Positions 11,443 to 23,419 are shown, counted from the first letter of the stretch. The stretch is DNA of 64,000 nt from Calliphora vicina (GCF_958450345.1 NC_088784.1:83043747-83107746), one strand, 5' to 3'. Translations and numbers: made by a program. Notes: generated by a model not told the origin, from the sequence alone.

Positions 11443-11930
11443 CACAGAAAAAAATATATTTCAATTCAAACATTTATCCCATATTGAACTGGTTTCAATT
11501 ATTTCATAATTAAATCAAGTATTCATTTGCTCAAAAACAAAATTTCTTGATATTTTCTATTGAATTTTGAGTTTTGAATTTGATTATTTTGACAATTGAA
11601 TATACAATTTTCGTTATTGGTTGAATTTCAAATACAAAATTATTGAATAGATAATTTTCGTAATTGAAACACAAAAAATAACAAAAATGTGTTTTCAATT
11701 ACGAAAATGATCTATTCAATAATTTTTGTATTTGAAATTCAACCAATAACGAAAATTGTATATTCAATTGTCAAAATAATCAAATTCAAAACTCAAAATT
11801 CAATAGAAAATATCAAGAAATTTTGTTTTTGAGCAAATGAATACTTGATTTAATTATGAAATAATTGAAACCAGTTCAATATGTGACAAATATTTGAATT
11901 GAAACGGTTTAAGAAATAGTTTTTTCTGTG
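11443..11930. mobile_element. 488-bp foldback element, CACAGAAAAAA termini
   Basis: Near-perfect palindrome: arms of about 235 bp meet near 11685, for example TTCGTTATTGGTTGAATTTC against GAAATTCAACCAATAACGAA. It starts CACAGAAAAAA, ends TTTTTTCTGTG, and is flanked by TA on both sides (11441-11442 and 11931-11932), consistent with a TA target duplication. It has no coding capacity. The termini resemble those at 26333, 47606 and 61404. Confidence 0.85.
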
Positions 11931-11934
11931 TAGA

Positions 11935-13247
11935 CCCTGCAAAAATTATTGGAGTACATATTCCATTTTAGATTAAACGGAGTAGTTACAATATGGTCCC
12001 ATGTAATGTAGTCTTGGACCATGTTATTTCCAAACAATATACATATTAAGCAATGTGAAAACACTAGCACGACGATATGTTTTATGAAAATAAAAAATAA
12101 AAATACACAATTGGTAATATTGGTGTCATCCATTTTTTAATATATTTCAAATTATTTAGTGTATATAAAAATTTGAAAAAAAAAATTGAAAAAAGTGGAA
12201 AATTTTGTAATAATAATTGATATTTTGTGTAATAATTAAATAATTGTGTAAGATAATGGATTGGAGTTCGCGTCACAAGAGAAGACTTGTGAAAGCGGAA
12301 AAAGAAAATTGTCTAAAAAGATTAGACAGTGCAAGCGCGATAGTTTAGTGCGCCGAAATTCTTGATTGTATTGAACCTGCAGGTGGAGAAGCTTTTATAG
12401 AAGAAGATGATGTGCCTGTAGAGTTAGAAGATACAATCAACATTCGAAATGCTTTAAAAAGTGATTTAGGGCAATGGCATATGGAGGTCGAACTTCACAT
12501 AGAAGTATGAGAGAACTGTTGTGTATTTTACACAAATATGGTATGGACCTGCCGATATCTCCAGCGGCACTTTTAAAAAAGAACTATACTAAAGTGAATA
12601 TAATGACAGTACAACCCGGGCAATACGCGCATTTTGGAACAAAAGAAAGCTTAATGAAAGCAGCCAATTTAATAGAAAAATATGAGGAAATAATTTGCGA
12701 TATAAACATCGACAGTTTACTAATCTTTAACAGTTCAAATTCACAACTTTAATTTTTTAGTTTTTGTTGCTTCTTATGTGATTTTTATCAATTTAAACAA
12801 TTTTGTATTACTTATATTCTGTGAATAATATTGTTAAGTTTGCAATTAATCATTTTTTTTAATAAATTAATGAATAATTAATAATTTTTTGGTGTGTTCA
12901 ATTAAGTATTACCAAAGAGTAGTTTCAAAACTAGTTTTCTGTGGTATTCTATGGAGTATTAACATTGGAGTAGTTTAAAAACTAATCCTATGCTGACATT
13001 CCTTGGAGTATTACCATAAAATAGTTTCCAAACTAGTTTCTTGTGGTAATCCTCAGTAGTGACATGGAGTAGTTTTGGGATTACACTGATGTAATGTATG
13101 GATGGATTATGTGGTCCTCACCTAGGACATCTCAATGTTAAATGGAGTATGTTTTTTGTATATACTTGGATTAGTTTTGGGCTAGTCCTAGTCCTTTGAG
13201 GAGTACTTTTTTCACGCGTGTAGGGAGTAGCCTCAATTTTTGCAGGG
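11935..13247 (+). mobile_element. 1.3-kb DNA transposon with 13-bp termini CCCTGCAAAAATT
   Basis: Inverted termini CCCTGCAAAAATT (11935-11947) and AATTTTTGCAGGG (13235-13247) enclose a broken gene (12256-12752). On the 3' side is a region of repeated GAGTAGTTT..AAACTAGTTT motifs (12917-13215). The flanks (TAGA left, ATATAGA right) give only an imperfect target duplication, so the superfamily is left open. It sits four bases after the 488-bp palindrome. Confidence 0.6.
12256..12752 (+). pseudogene. Transposon-associated ORF, broken (MDW..RKRRLxKxEKENC family)
   Basis: The frame from ATG 12256 gives MDWSSRHKRRLVKAEKENCL, an in-frame stop, then an acidic stretch up to about 12478. The continuation is in another frame from 12474 and contains MRELLCILHKYGMDLPISPA, ALLKKN and GQYAHFG. 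Together this matches a family of small insect proteins of unknown function with a basic N-terminus, an acidic linker and an LLxILxKYGxxLPxxxxxLLKT...GQYxHFG module, which I associate with transposons. One nonsense change and one frameshift separate the parts. Its position inside inverted termini supports a transposon origin. Confidence 0.5.
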
Positions 13248-13830
13248 ATATAGAAATATAAAAACAAATTTTGAAATTTAAAATCAGGAACATCGAATTC
13301 CCAAAAAAGTTTTGAAAAATCCCGAAAATGGGATTTTTAGTTTTTTTGGTATAATATTTACAGCGGGGTTATCGGAACTCTTCACAAAATAATTAAGAAC
13401 CTATTTGGCCATCTAAAATAGGTTACTTTATTTTGATATCGACTACGCGATTTCAGAATTTTTGCCCTAAATTTGAATTTGACATAAAAAATATGCGTTA
13501 GTTGAATGGACCTGGTCCCCTCCGTATCAAAAATTTTTAAATCTAAAATATTTAGTGTAAAGTTAGCTTTTCAAAAAGTATAAATTCCTAATACATCGTC
13601 TTTGAAATTTTTTAGATAACTTAAAAATAAAAAAAGTACTTTTTTCTTTTTAATTTTTTTAATTCAAATACATATAACTTTGGAGTCAGTCACGATTTTT
13701 AAATAGCTCTTTTTTTGTTTGACATATACATTTGTTGTTAGTCCAATAAAAGAAAAATGGAGAAAATCAGGATATAGTTGGTCCCGCTGTTATCAAAAAT
13801 GTGGACTAGGGTGGGTAAAAACATTGAAAA

Positions 13831-16160
13831 AATACTATACTTTTCAATTTTATCATTATATTTTTATATGATAATATTAATAATATTATATACCCAGGTA
13901 TGTATGCTATTGACGTAAGGGTGCAATTTTTTACATGGGCTTTATCTTCCAAACGGGTGATCCTATCCTAACCAACCTTAGAACAATTACGGAAAACATT
14001 TTTGGCTAAGATATCAAGAAATTGCAAGTCGGACCGATTATCCAATTCAGAGATACGGCATTTTGAAAATTCAAAACATACCCAGGTATGTTGCCGTTGA
14101 CATAAAGGTTAAGTATCTGCATATACAACTACAAAATTATATTATAAAAAATATTCCATAACTTAAATTAGTGGAATTTGGCAGCCAAAAAAATTAAATT
14201 CTCATGCATACACTAGATTTCTTTTATCTACTTTCGTGGATAAATGAAATTAAAAAAGTACAGATGAAATTAATTTCTTAAAACCCGCATAACATGAAAC
14301 AATATTTAATTCACATTTTACACATCTAATATAAAATTTCAAAAACCTATTACAGCAATTATTACGCACAATAACCCTCACCCACTACATCAAATCAAAC
14401 AACAAACCTATGATCGCAAGGACATTTGAGTTTGAATAAGAAAGGAAACTATGACAATAAATGACACAGAAAACCACATGACAAGTTATTAAAGTATAAA
14501 CACATGTCACACACATATGTATCTATTGAAAACACCCACATTCATAGAACATCAGTGGACCCACACGCTTTGTATTTGCAATATAAAATGAATGAAACTA
14601 AGAATAACTTAAAAGTCAATATGTCAGTGTAAACATCAATATACTTAATCACTTGATGATAAATGAAGACTATAAAACTAATAGATAAAGATACAAAGTT
14701 GTGAAAAACAAAAGGAGATGTATTATTAAAATATTATGTGTCGGTAATAGGCGACATTTGAATGGTTAGTATATGAATAGTTGGACGATATAAAGACATG
14801 AGTCTTTATTCAGAATACGTCCCATTAACTGCATTGTACCTTAAAAAGGATTTAGATCAATTGCAGGTCAATTCAAAAGTGCATCAGTACTAAATGTCAA
14901 AGTGTAAGGCGACTGACGAATACAAATAAAATTAGGGCAATGACTACTGCATGCAAATTTAGGATGCATTTAGATTAATTTGAACTGTCTCTGGTATTCA
15001 AAAAGCTAGAAAAACTTGACCTGGTTATAAGTATAACATGATTATACTTAAAAACTTTTAAATTATTAAAACCACCAACCATTTACAAGATCACAATAAC
15101 TTATTGTAGCGTACACTCTAAATAATAGAGCAAAAACTTATCAAAAAATGTTAAGGGGTGCGACCAAAACATTCAGCAGGTTAATATTAACTGTTTCATG
15201 ACATTTTCATCAACAATAACGATGACAACAGCATCAGTAAAGGAGATAAACAAAAAAGGGAAAATAATACTTAAAAAGTTATAAAAGTTCCAAAGAAGCA
15301 ACAAACTTTTTTGTTTACATCTTAAAGATAAACATCGCTAAATCATGAAAACAAAACTGAAAAAGCAGTGACAAGAGTGGAGTGTGGACAGTAGCCAGAA
15401 AATGCGTATGGTACGTCATCATATAAAGGACATACATCCATAGATATAATCGCAATAGTGGTCGTATACCAATAATTGTAAGTAAGTGTGAGTAATGGTC
15501 AGTCTGTACAACTTTGTGTTGTATTTGTAAGTGGTTGGCACCAACTACAGTTGGGCATTTCCGACACATGACATTTGTACTCATAAAGCTTTGACAAGCT
15601 AAATTGTTATTTTTTTCTTTCTTCTTAGCCATGATAAGAAAACAAACAACAACAACATTTACTTATTCATGTTCTTAACATAGAAAAATATAAATAAAAA
15701 AAAAAATCAGCAACAAAAACTTGTTAAGAGAAACTAAATATGTTTGTATGCTACGAGCTCATGATTTTTTTCTTCTTCTTTTCCACTTTAAATGAAACTT
15801 ATTTCAATTTACCAGCATATTTAGCTTAAAAATAATTTTCTTATTTAAGTATTGTATGTTGGAGGGGAAGTAATCCTAAGAGATATTGTTATTATATTCC
15901 GTAGTTATATGAGCGGCCCTAATTCATCACCAATCACTAGGCCGATGACAACTCCGTATCAAATTTGTACCAAAAATCGTCAAAAGCAATATATTGTTAC
16001 GAAATTATGCTTGAATTCAAATATAACGATTTTAAACGGCTGCTTTAAAGTTGCATAATGCTTTCAAATAGCAGTGCCTCTCAAACTATAACATATCTGT
16101 GGGCATTATTAACATTGAATAAAAGCTTTGAGTTGATCATTGATCGTAAGTATAGCAACG
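13831..16160. other. Unassigned intergenic sequence
   Basis: Direct repeats of ATACCCAGGTATGT occur at about 13891 and 14077. The rest (14100-16150) has no recognisable gene; the 105-residue minus-strand frame at 15315-15632 and smaller frames at 15852-16058 show no family features. Confidence 0.35.
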
Positions 16161-16199
16161 CTGAATGTTTGCTGCGACTCGTATATTCGAATTCGAATA

Positions 16200-16645
16200 T
16201 TCGAGTTTTGACAGTTAAAGAACATTGTAGAAAGTTCACCAGAGATGACGTGTGTATTCGAAAGCTCTAGACTTCGAATATACTTGCTTTGACAGTTAAG
16301 GAACAATCTAGAGTGAAGATGGCAGTGTTGTAAATAGTGGCCATGGTTGCAGTCGTGAGTAAGTTTATCAGAGACACTATTCGAATAAACATCAACTGAG
16401 TGGCTTAAAGTGTGCTGTTTTTCAAGTGAATTCGTGTACATTATAAAGTGTGTCTGTATTTCTACGAACTTACAAACGTGTAAAAAAAAAACACTGATTG
16501 ACTATATAATTCTGTTGTTGTATATTTTAAATAAATAAAGAGTTGTTACAATTTTTAAACTACTAAACGGCTTTTATTTGCAATCAAAAGTATTCGGTTT
16601 ATTTAAAGGAAATAAACAAACGTTTTAAAAAGGTTAAAACATAAC
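16200..16645 (+). mobile_element. LTR-like block B (candidate solo LTR)
   Basis: The 3' half matches block A (2732-3085): AAGATGGCAGTGTTGTAAATAG, GTAAGTTTATCA, an AACATCAACTG motif, AATAAATAAAGAGTTGTTACAA, TTTTAAACTACTAAACGGCT, TTTATTTGCAATCAAAAG and GGTTAAAACATAACA. The 5' part holds two related units starting TTTGACAGTTAA(A/G)GAACA (16207 and 16289). No internal retroelement sequence adjoins it. Boundaries are approximate. Confidence 0.45.
16220..16237 (+). promoter_or_regulatory. Four-unit heat-shock-element-like motif
   Basis: GAACATTGTAGAAAGTTC reads as alternating GAA/TTC pentamers with one mismatch (TTG for TTC). It occupies the upstream part of LTR-like block B, as a similar motif does in block A. 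Confidence 0.4.
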
Positions 16646-16954
16646 AATATATTCGCAAGTATCTTTCTGAGATGTATTGTATCCATCTCTTTTCCAGTTT
16701 ATATCGATTATTAAAAAAATATTTTTGTGAAATGAGAAATTGCTTCAAGACCCGTATTTTGTGGTATTAGGTTATCATGGGTTAAATGAAATCCAATTAT
16801 AATACAAAATGAACAAATCTATGAACAAAAACCAAATTTGTTCGACATTTCCTTCAAGTCGGTCCCCACGATATCCTACAACATAAATAACTACTGTGAT
16901 TTCATTTTTAATCCACATTAAGCATTTATTAGAATCTAAGGCAATTTACGTAAT

Positions 16955-17580
16955 TATACCCTACACCACCATAGTGGGGAGGGTATAATGCGTTTGTGCA
17001 GATGTTTGTAACACTCAAAAATATTAGTCTAACACCCACCTTAAAGTATACCGATCGACTTAGAATCATTTTGTTTTTTCCGTCTGGCTGGTCGGCTGGC
17101 TGGCTGTGCGCAGAGTACAGGTAGCAATTTTGAAGATATTTCAATAAAGTTTGGTACATATTATTTTTTCGGCCCAAGGACCAAGACTAATGAAACTGGC
17201 TGAAATCCGTCCATTATTTCACTTATCCCCCATACAAATGTCCTTCCGAAATTGGACTTTTTCGGTCATAAATGTTTAATTTATAAATCTATCTCCACAA
17301 ATTCCGCTCCAAATAAGTTTTATATATACAAAATTCATGTCACCAAATTTTGTTACGATCGGTTCTTAATTAGTCATAGCTCCCATATAGACCCGCTTCC
17401 GAAAATCACTTTAACGTGCATAAATCGTTAAAAAAATGTTGGTATACACACAAAATTCAATATAGTTAACTTTCATAGCTCCCATATAAGGCTCACTTCC
17501 GAAAATCACTCAAAAATATAAATTATTGAAAATTTAAAAGAAAAATGTCTGGCTTGACCGTCCATACTTTCTTACTTGTT
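16955..17580 (-). repeat. Dispersed repeat family T, copy 1
   Basis: It begins ACCCTACACCACCATAGTGG and runs through TTAGTCTAACACCCACCTTA, a GGCTGGCTGGCTG tract, GCGCAGAGTACAGGT and repeated CATAGCTCCCATAT motifs to CTTTCTTACTTGTT. It is the reverse complement of the copy at 36337-37083. Partial copies lie at 26030-27262 and 44995-45243. No coding frame; class unknown. Confidence 0.75.
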
Positions 17581-17823
17581 TTTTAACTTCGTTTGATATG
17601 TAAATAACTTACGTACATGATTGATACATCAATATATCCACTATAGTACAACTTAGATTGCTATAGTCAATTGAGAAAATCGGCCTATAAATGGCTGAGA
17701 TAAACATAAAACCGCAAATACATCCATTTGTTCAATTATTTTTCAACCAAATTTTTGTTGAAAATAAATAATAAAAAAGACTACCTCGATTTGTTCACCT
17801 ATTTTTCACTAAAAAATTTTTTA

Positions 17824-17952
17824 TGTGCTGTTTTTCGATAGCGAACGAGTGCTTTGAGTGGACGTTTTACATGTATTTTGTTTTTGTTACAATAATAAAA
17901 CACATGTTAAATTTCCACTCAAAGTACTCGTTCGCTATATAAAAACAGCACA
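17824..17952. mobile_element. 129-bp MITE, TTA target duplication (PIF/Harbinger-type)
   Basis: Inverted arms: TGTGCTGTTTTTCGATAGCG followed by AACGAGTGCTTTGAGTGGA pair with TCCACTCAAAGTACTCGTT and CGCTATATAAAAACAGCACA. It is flanked by TTA on each side (17821-17823 and 17953-17955). Size and TTA duplication fit a PIF/Harbinger-derived MITE. Confidence 0.75.
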
Positions 17953-18179
17953 TTAATATTTTTCTACTTTGGTGAAGAATATAACGTGTGAGTAAAAAAA
18001 TATCGTATACACACTATTCCAGCTGAATCTTATCCTTTAACTTTAACTTAACGTTAACTTTTTAAAATACTTTAGATATTATCTTTTCTACATCATTAAT
18101 TTTCAACTGTTATTTCGATCAAAATTGTCACCAAAAAAAAGTACGTAACAAAATATTTAAAGGAAGAAAAAAGGGTCTA

Positions 18180-18395
18180 TTAGATATTGGTGACGCAATA
18201 GAAGTCAAACAACACTTTCGAGGATCACCGAACACTTTTATCAGAAAAGCAGCTAGTAAATTTAAATGATCTGATCTTTTCAGCGCAGGGCCAAAGCTAA
18301 TGCTGGGTTTAAGTCGTGTAAAGTTCAGAAAGATCCAGATCGCAATGCAGTACAGAACTTAGAAGCAATAGAACGAGCAAAAAAATTTAGGTAAA
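18180..18395 (+). pseudogene. Tc1-like transposase N-terminal (second HTH) relic
   Basis: The first frame gives HFRGSPNTFIRKAASKFK. After a frame change it gives RRAKANAGFKSCKVQKDPDR then NLEAIERAKKF. This is the second helix-turn-helix of Tc1-type transposases (NPxxSxRKxAxK...GLKxYKxQKxPxRN) plus the start of the RARKL helix. The same order is seen in the minus-strand relic at 48370-49082, so both probably come from one family. The stretch 18291-18397 is also flanked by AG and GT, imitating an exon. Confidence 0.5.
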
Positions 18396-18479
18396 ATTTT
18401 ATATAGGTCTATTCCTTTATGCGAATGAGATATATATGAAAATAAATGATTTAACTCAAAAATTTTATGCCTTGAGTTA

Positions 18480-20500
18480 CAAATTGAGTCAACATTTTTT
18501 TTTTTCGTATTGAAGAAATAGCTATCCAAACTATTTGAGATACATTTTGCTAAGAATGGATGAGAAAAAAAACCTGTTTCGACAAAATGTCAGATTTTGA
18601 CCCCTCCTCTAACTCAGAGAGTTCTCGATCGATCGTGTTGAAAAATTGTGTTTAAATTATAACCCAAAATGACTAACCATCGGAAGACATAGATTTCAAA
18701 AGTTGGCTCACTTAACATGAAATCCCCTTATATACAAATAAATGTTTTTTATATATTTGTTTGTGTGTTATTTTGTGACTTACAGGAGCCTAAACCACTT
18801 ATATCTGGAAGGAACAATAGGATACTTTTTATTTTGATATTTCATGTGGCCGTGAAATATCTATTGAATCATGTGAACTATAATTGTGAAAGACGCAAAA
18901 CATACCGGAATTTACTTAGGTACCATTGTACGCTTCTTGGCTAAAAATGGGCGGAATTGAAAAAATGGGCGTGGCACCACCCATACCAAGTAAATAGTTA
19001 TTTTCGAATATCTGCAGAACTATAATTGTGACAGTCTTTAATCTTTATTCGAATCAATTTCTTATCAGTACATGAATTTTAACCAATAATGGGACGGGTC
19101 GGAATAGGGCGTTTGGACCCTACCATACAATGTAAATAGTTATTTTCGAATATCTGGGGAACTATAGTTGTGCAAGTCTTAAATTGTTGTCCGTATATCT
19201 CCGTTATTATTGCACATAGTTTGGCTCAAAAGGGCGATATTGTATTAGTGGACATATCACCTCCCATAAATCCTTAATTTTGAATATCTGGAGAACTATA
19301 ATCGTAAAATTTTTTAAACTTTGTATGAATTAATTTTTTATCACTACACGGAGTTTGGTTGAAAATGGGCGGAATTTTATTAATGGACATGGCACCTATC
19401 ATACAAAGGAAATAGTTATTTTCCAATATATGGGGACAACAATTGTGAAAGTCTTCACATTTCATATGAATGAATTTCGTATCACTGCATTAAGTTTAAC
19501 TAAAGAATGGGAGTGATCGGTACAGGGTTGAGTCACCTCCCATACAAAGTAAACAGTTATTTCTAAATATGTTGAGAACAATAATTACGAGATTATTCAC
19601 AGTTTATCCGAATAGCTCTCTTATTTTACATACATTTTTTTTAAGGAAAAGACCTAAGCTTTCTTTTAAGCAAAAAACAAATATTTAAAAAAAGGGCCCA
19701 AATTGGAAAAAAATCGATTTTGAAAAAAAAAATTTAAAAATTGTGTTACAAAATATTTATTTTGATAGATATCCCACTCGTATCCCACTAAGCGACCAAA
19801 AATATCTTTAAGGACTGGACCTAAGCTTTCTTTTGAGCAAAAAAAAAAAATTAAAAAAAGGACCATATTGGAAAAATATTTTGAATTTGCAGAAAAATTT
19901 CAAAAATTGTATTTCATGAGTTATAAAATATTTATTTTGATAGATATCCCACTCGCATCTCACTAAGCAACCAAAAGGGTCTTCAAAGAAAATATATCAG
20001 CTTTTGTTCGAGCTAAAAAAAAAAATTTAAACAAAGTTTTTGATTTTGCCAAAAAAGTCTAAAATTGTATGTTTTGAATTACAAAATATTTATTTTGATA
20101 GATATCAAACTCGCATCCCACTAAGAGACCAAATAGGCCTTCAAGGAAAATACCTAAGCTTTATTTTAAGAAAAAAAGGGTCCATTTTGAAAAAAAAAGT
20201 CAAATAAATTTTTGATTTCAGAAAAAAATATTAAACATTTTTTTTAAAAATATTTTTTTTCGAAATATTGAAGTAAGAGCTATCTAAAATATTTGGGACA
20301 CATTTTGCTAAGAATAATAGGTAAAAAGTTACATGGATAAGAAAAAAATCCTTCTTGGCCAAAATGTCAAATTTTTAGCCCCTCTAACTCAGAGAGTTCT
20401 CGACCGATCTTGTTGTGTCTGCGTTACTATCCAATAGAACTTCATCCCGATCGGAAGACATCACTTGACATGAAATGCCCCATATTTATTTGATTTTAAC
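18480..20500. repeat. Degenerate foldback-family array (FB-3), not palindromic
   Basis: Two terminal-type blocks (18520-18715 and 20265-20495) contain GGGACACATTTTGCTAAGAA-like sequence, AACTCAGAGAGTTCTCGA, TCGGAAGACAT and ACATGAAATGCCCCATAT-like ends, all in the orientation of the right end of FB-1. From 19640 to 20270 there are several subrepeats with the core ATCCCACTCGCATCCCACTA. Since both ends point the same way, this is a rearranged or head-to-tail version of the foldback family. Confidence 0.7.
18900..19625 (+). repeat. Tandem repeat of about 120-180 bp inside FB-3
   Basis: About five diverged units repeat AATAGTTATTTTCGAATATCT, then GGAGAACTATAATTGTGA and AAGTCTT, and a GGGCG..GGCACC.CCCATACAA block. 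Examples lie near 18992, 19137, 19270, 19410 and 19552. No coding frame. Confidence 0.65.
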
Positions 20501-22285
20501 CGCACATAAATTGATTATGTTAACTAATAATACGAGAAACGTCAAATTTATTACAATTTTAATTTTACAACAGTAAATAAATTTTATATGCCTGAGTCTA
20601 CTAAATTTTCATTATTGCAACCGTTTTCCAACCGATCTGTTTTATGTGTAAAATGGTGCAAAAAGATACCCTCACATTGTTCAAATAACTGTTTTGACAA
20701 AATGTATATATAACTTTGTTACACAGGTTTCTTCTCCACTTACTTTTTTACCACACTCCTTCAACAACGTAAGAGATTTTATGAGTTTTAATGCAGTAAA
20801 TAGAAAGTGAAAGGCCAAACATATTTTTTTTTTCAACTTCGTCTCTTTGTTCTCTTATTATTCTACATTTTTTTTTCTTACCACAAAAACTATTACAAAA
20901 CTTTTAGCATTTTTTCCAACTATGATGCTAAAGAACCCATCAACTACTACTACAACTAACTATACCGCAACATACTCACATAGATACTATATATACGGAT
21001 ATCATCAGAGTGAGTGTGTGGTTGTGAAAAATTGTGTTGGTGTAAGGTCACTCGAGCGTATGTTTAACAAGTCTATTAAGTTTATATCTTATCTTATGAT
21101 GACAGCTACTTTCATTGCTTTGCTCTATTAGCTTTTAATGCGTATGTGAAAGTAAAAAGGCAACAACAGCTACACAAATAACACCATCATAAAGTTTTTT
21201 TTTCCAACCTCCTTTCCAAGTAGGCGTTTCTCTTTCATTTTTTCTTCATACAGTTTTTTTTAACCGGCGTCCAAATGTCGCATATCATACCACCATAACT
21301 ATAATCATCAGCCAGTAGTAACACTACGGGTAAAAGTAAAACTAAACTTTTCACCAACTTTATTTTATCCAGATTTTATTTCAGTTAGCAGCATTTTTGT
21401 TTTTTCTATCTCATTTTATAGACTCATGACTCATTCATATGACGTTCCATTTACTCCTACCCACAACACGGCACGACACAGCAAGCAACACATGTCAATC
21501 ATTTGTTTTGTTTGTTGGGAACAACTTTTGCCTGATGCTTTTTTATGCGCTTTCTATTGCCGTTGTTTAAGATATGGATCTTTACATACTTAAGCATCTT
21601 GTTTTGTAGACGAGTAGTGCTCATATGTAGTACTTGACAGAACGGTAGGAAAAACTCCAAATTCATTTCCGTTTCCTTTTGTATTGAGTAAAATTGATTT
21701 CTATGTGTTAATGCCTGCATTCTTACTCAGTGATATTGACTTTTCCTTGTCTGTTAATGTTTGGTTAATACTATTTTGTGTATAAGACACTGTTAATCTA
21801 AGTGATTTATCTTTGGCGCCAAAAAACATTTATAAATGTCGAATATAAATCTAAGTATTAGATTGTTTATTTATCACTATTGTACACAGTAGCTGAATAA
21901 CTACAGAAATGATTTTTGTATTATTTATTACCGATATTGCTGTTAATCAAAAGTTTTCATTATGTTTAAAATTCAACTTCTACTAGTTATTATTCATATG
22001 TAAAAGGAGCCTTACAAACATTCACAGAAATTTGCATTTCTATATCTTAAAATCATCATCATTGATTTTTATAATTATTTCAACCTTTACTCATGAACAC
22101 TTTGATTTTTTTATCACATTTCTTATTATTTTGGAGAACTTCATCTAAAAATTTCACACACTGTTGTCAGATATTATTTTTTTGTAGTTTGCATATAAAT
22201 CTATTATTACTAAGCAATTCTGATATTAGACATAGAAACCGATATATCCATTTTGTCGGTCATGTCATAAGCCCCAAACAAAGGT
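20500..22285. other. Unassigned intergenic sequence
   Basis: This has less low-complexity DNA than its neighbours and no recognised repeat. The 94-residue frame at 20847-21131 begins in a poly-T tract and shows no domain features; nor does the minus frame at 21499-21720. Confidence 0.35.
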
Positions 22286-22289
22286 AATA

Positions 22290-22720
22290 ATAGACCTATT
22301 GGTTTGTAATTCTTTTGGGCGATTATTCGTGCTACCCCTGAAAAGACCTTCTTCGAAATGTTCATTGTCTCAAGAATTTTTTCTGCAGTTACACCATCCT
22401 GTTGAAACCTGGACCTGTTCTCCTATCTCAATTTATCAAATTTGAAGCAATAAATGTGTCTCATGAAATGTGTGTGCAGTTGTGACTCCAGTTGGAACTT
22501 AAACATATTATTCAATGGGTTTCCTGCATTCTTATCACTCACCAGCCATAGTAATCCTGATACCCATGGAGTTACCATGTTACACATTCCACCTGCAGCA
22601 TAAATGGGGCAACATGCAGTGACTTTCAGTCATCGTGAATGATGAATTCTTAATGGCCCTGAAGTGCAAATATTGGTTGAGTACGTACCCGTTCAGATGA
22701 TCAAGTTCTGCCGAATATCG
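22290..22720 (-). pseudogene. Mariner-type transposase relic (catalytic region)
   Basis: Minus-strand translation starts near 22715 with ELDHLNGYVLNQYLHF, matching the DEAHFxLNGYVNxQN motif around the first catalytic aspartate (the DEAH is altered). After a broken stretch it reaches FQQDGVTAEKILETMN, the motif around the second aspartate of IS630/Tc1/mariner transposases. Stops and frame changes interrupt it. The next relic upstream on the same strand contains the second catalytic half again, so these are two separate copies. Confidence 0.55.
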
Positions 22721-22939
22721 TTCAACGAATAGTTAAGGTTTAGAAATGTGAATATTGGATTATCGAAATATATTTTGTATCGGTTTATTTCATAAATAAG
22801 CTAACAGATGTCACCATTTTCAAAAGTAATATACTACCGATTGATAAAGTTCACAACTATCTGATAGGGATTTGGAACCAAAGAATCGCCTTCTCATTCT
22901 GAAAACATTGCTCCATAATAAAGAGTTTTTTTAAACCCT

Positions 22940-23400
22940 ATAGAACTTGAAATTGTAAAAAATAAAAAAAATACATAGTCTCGGAAATATGTCCCCGAGG
23001 CTGTTCTTGACGAAGAGCATTCTGGACGTCCAATTTTAGACCATAACAAAAGCTGGCCTCCAAAGTGTCAATTTGTTGCTGGTTTATCAGCATACATAAA
23101 TCAAATCGATGTTGGAGGCCAACATAGGTCCATTTCACGAAATCAAGTTATCGGCAAATTTTGATTTCAATACACATATACATATTTGCGGTCGCCGTAC
23201 CTCACGTAGCGCCATTCTGTTAAATCCATATCTTACCCGAATCAATGTCATTCATATTTTCAAACCAAAAATTATTAATCAAGGTGCGGTACTTATCACC
23301 ATTGACAGAAACGCTAGCTCTGGCTTAATTTTTAAAGAAATGAGGCCTGACCTGCCAACTAAACGGTGCATTTTTATGGATGTAAGTTTTGCTTTACTTC
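22940..23400 (-). pseudogene. Mariner-type transposase relic (C-terminal half)
   Basis: On the minus strand from about 23345: SVSVNGDKYRTLINNF, MNDIDSGKIW, QNGAT, then after stops LINQQQIDTLEASF. These match the VNGxRYRxMIxxFF, DxxxxWFQQDGAT and ADKPxTIDALExNI blocks in order. Two or more stops lie between the blocks. It belongs to the same general transposase type as 22290-22720. Confidence 0.55.
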
Positions 23401-23419
23401 TTTAATTTGAAAAAAATGA

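Larger units (their letters stand above)
11340..13830 (+). repeat. Dispersed repeat family P, copy 1, carrying two insertions
   Basis: The outer parts (11340-11442 and 13248-about 13830) match 63120-64000 in order: a TATTAATAGTTTTTAATGA block, ACAGTTATATAGA, then after the insertions AAAAACAAATTTTGAAATTT, GGGATTTTTAGTTTTTT, CGGGGTTATCGG, GATATCG and GGACCTGGTCC. The alignment is broken exactly at the 488-bp palindrome (11443) and the 1.3-kb transposon (to 13247), so both entered an existing repeat. Related sequence also occurs at 32640-33170. Confidence 0.65.

Noticed and set aside
18291..18397. An apparent 107-nt coding exon (TTTCAG before, GTAAAA after, fully open)
   Set aside because: The peptide matches the second HTH of a Tc1-like transposase and continues from the preceding relic in another frame; the splice-like flanks are coincidental.
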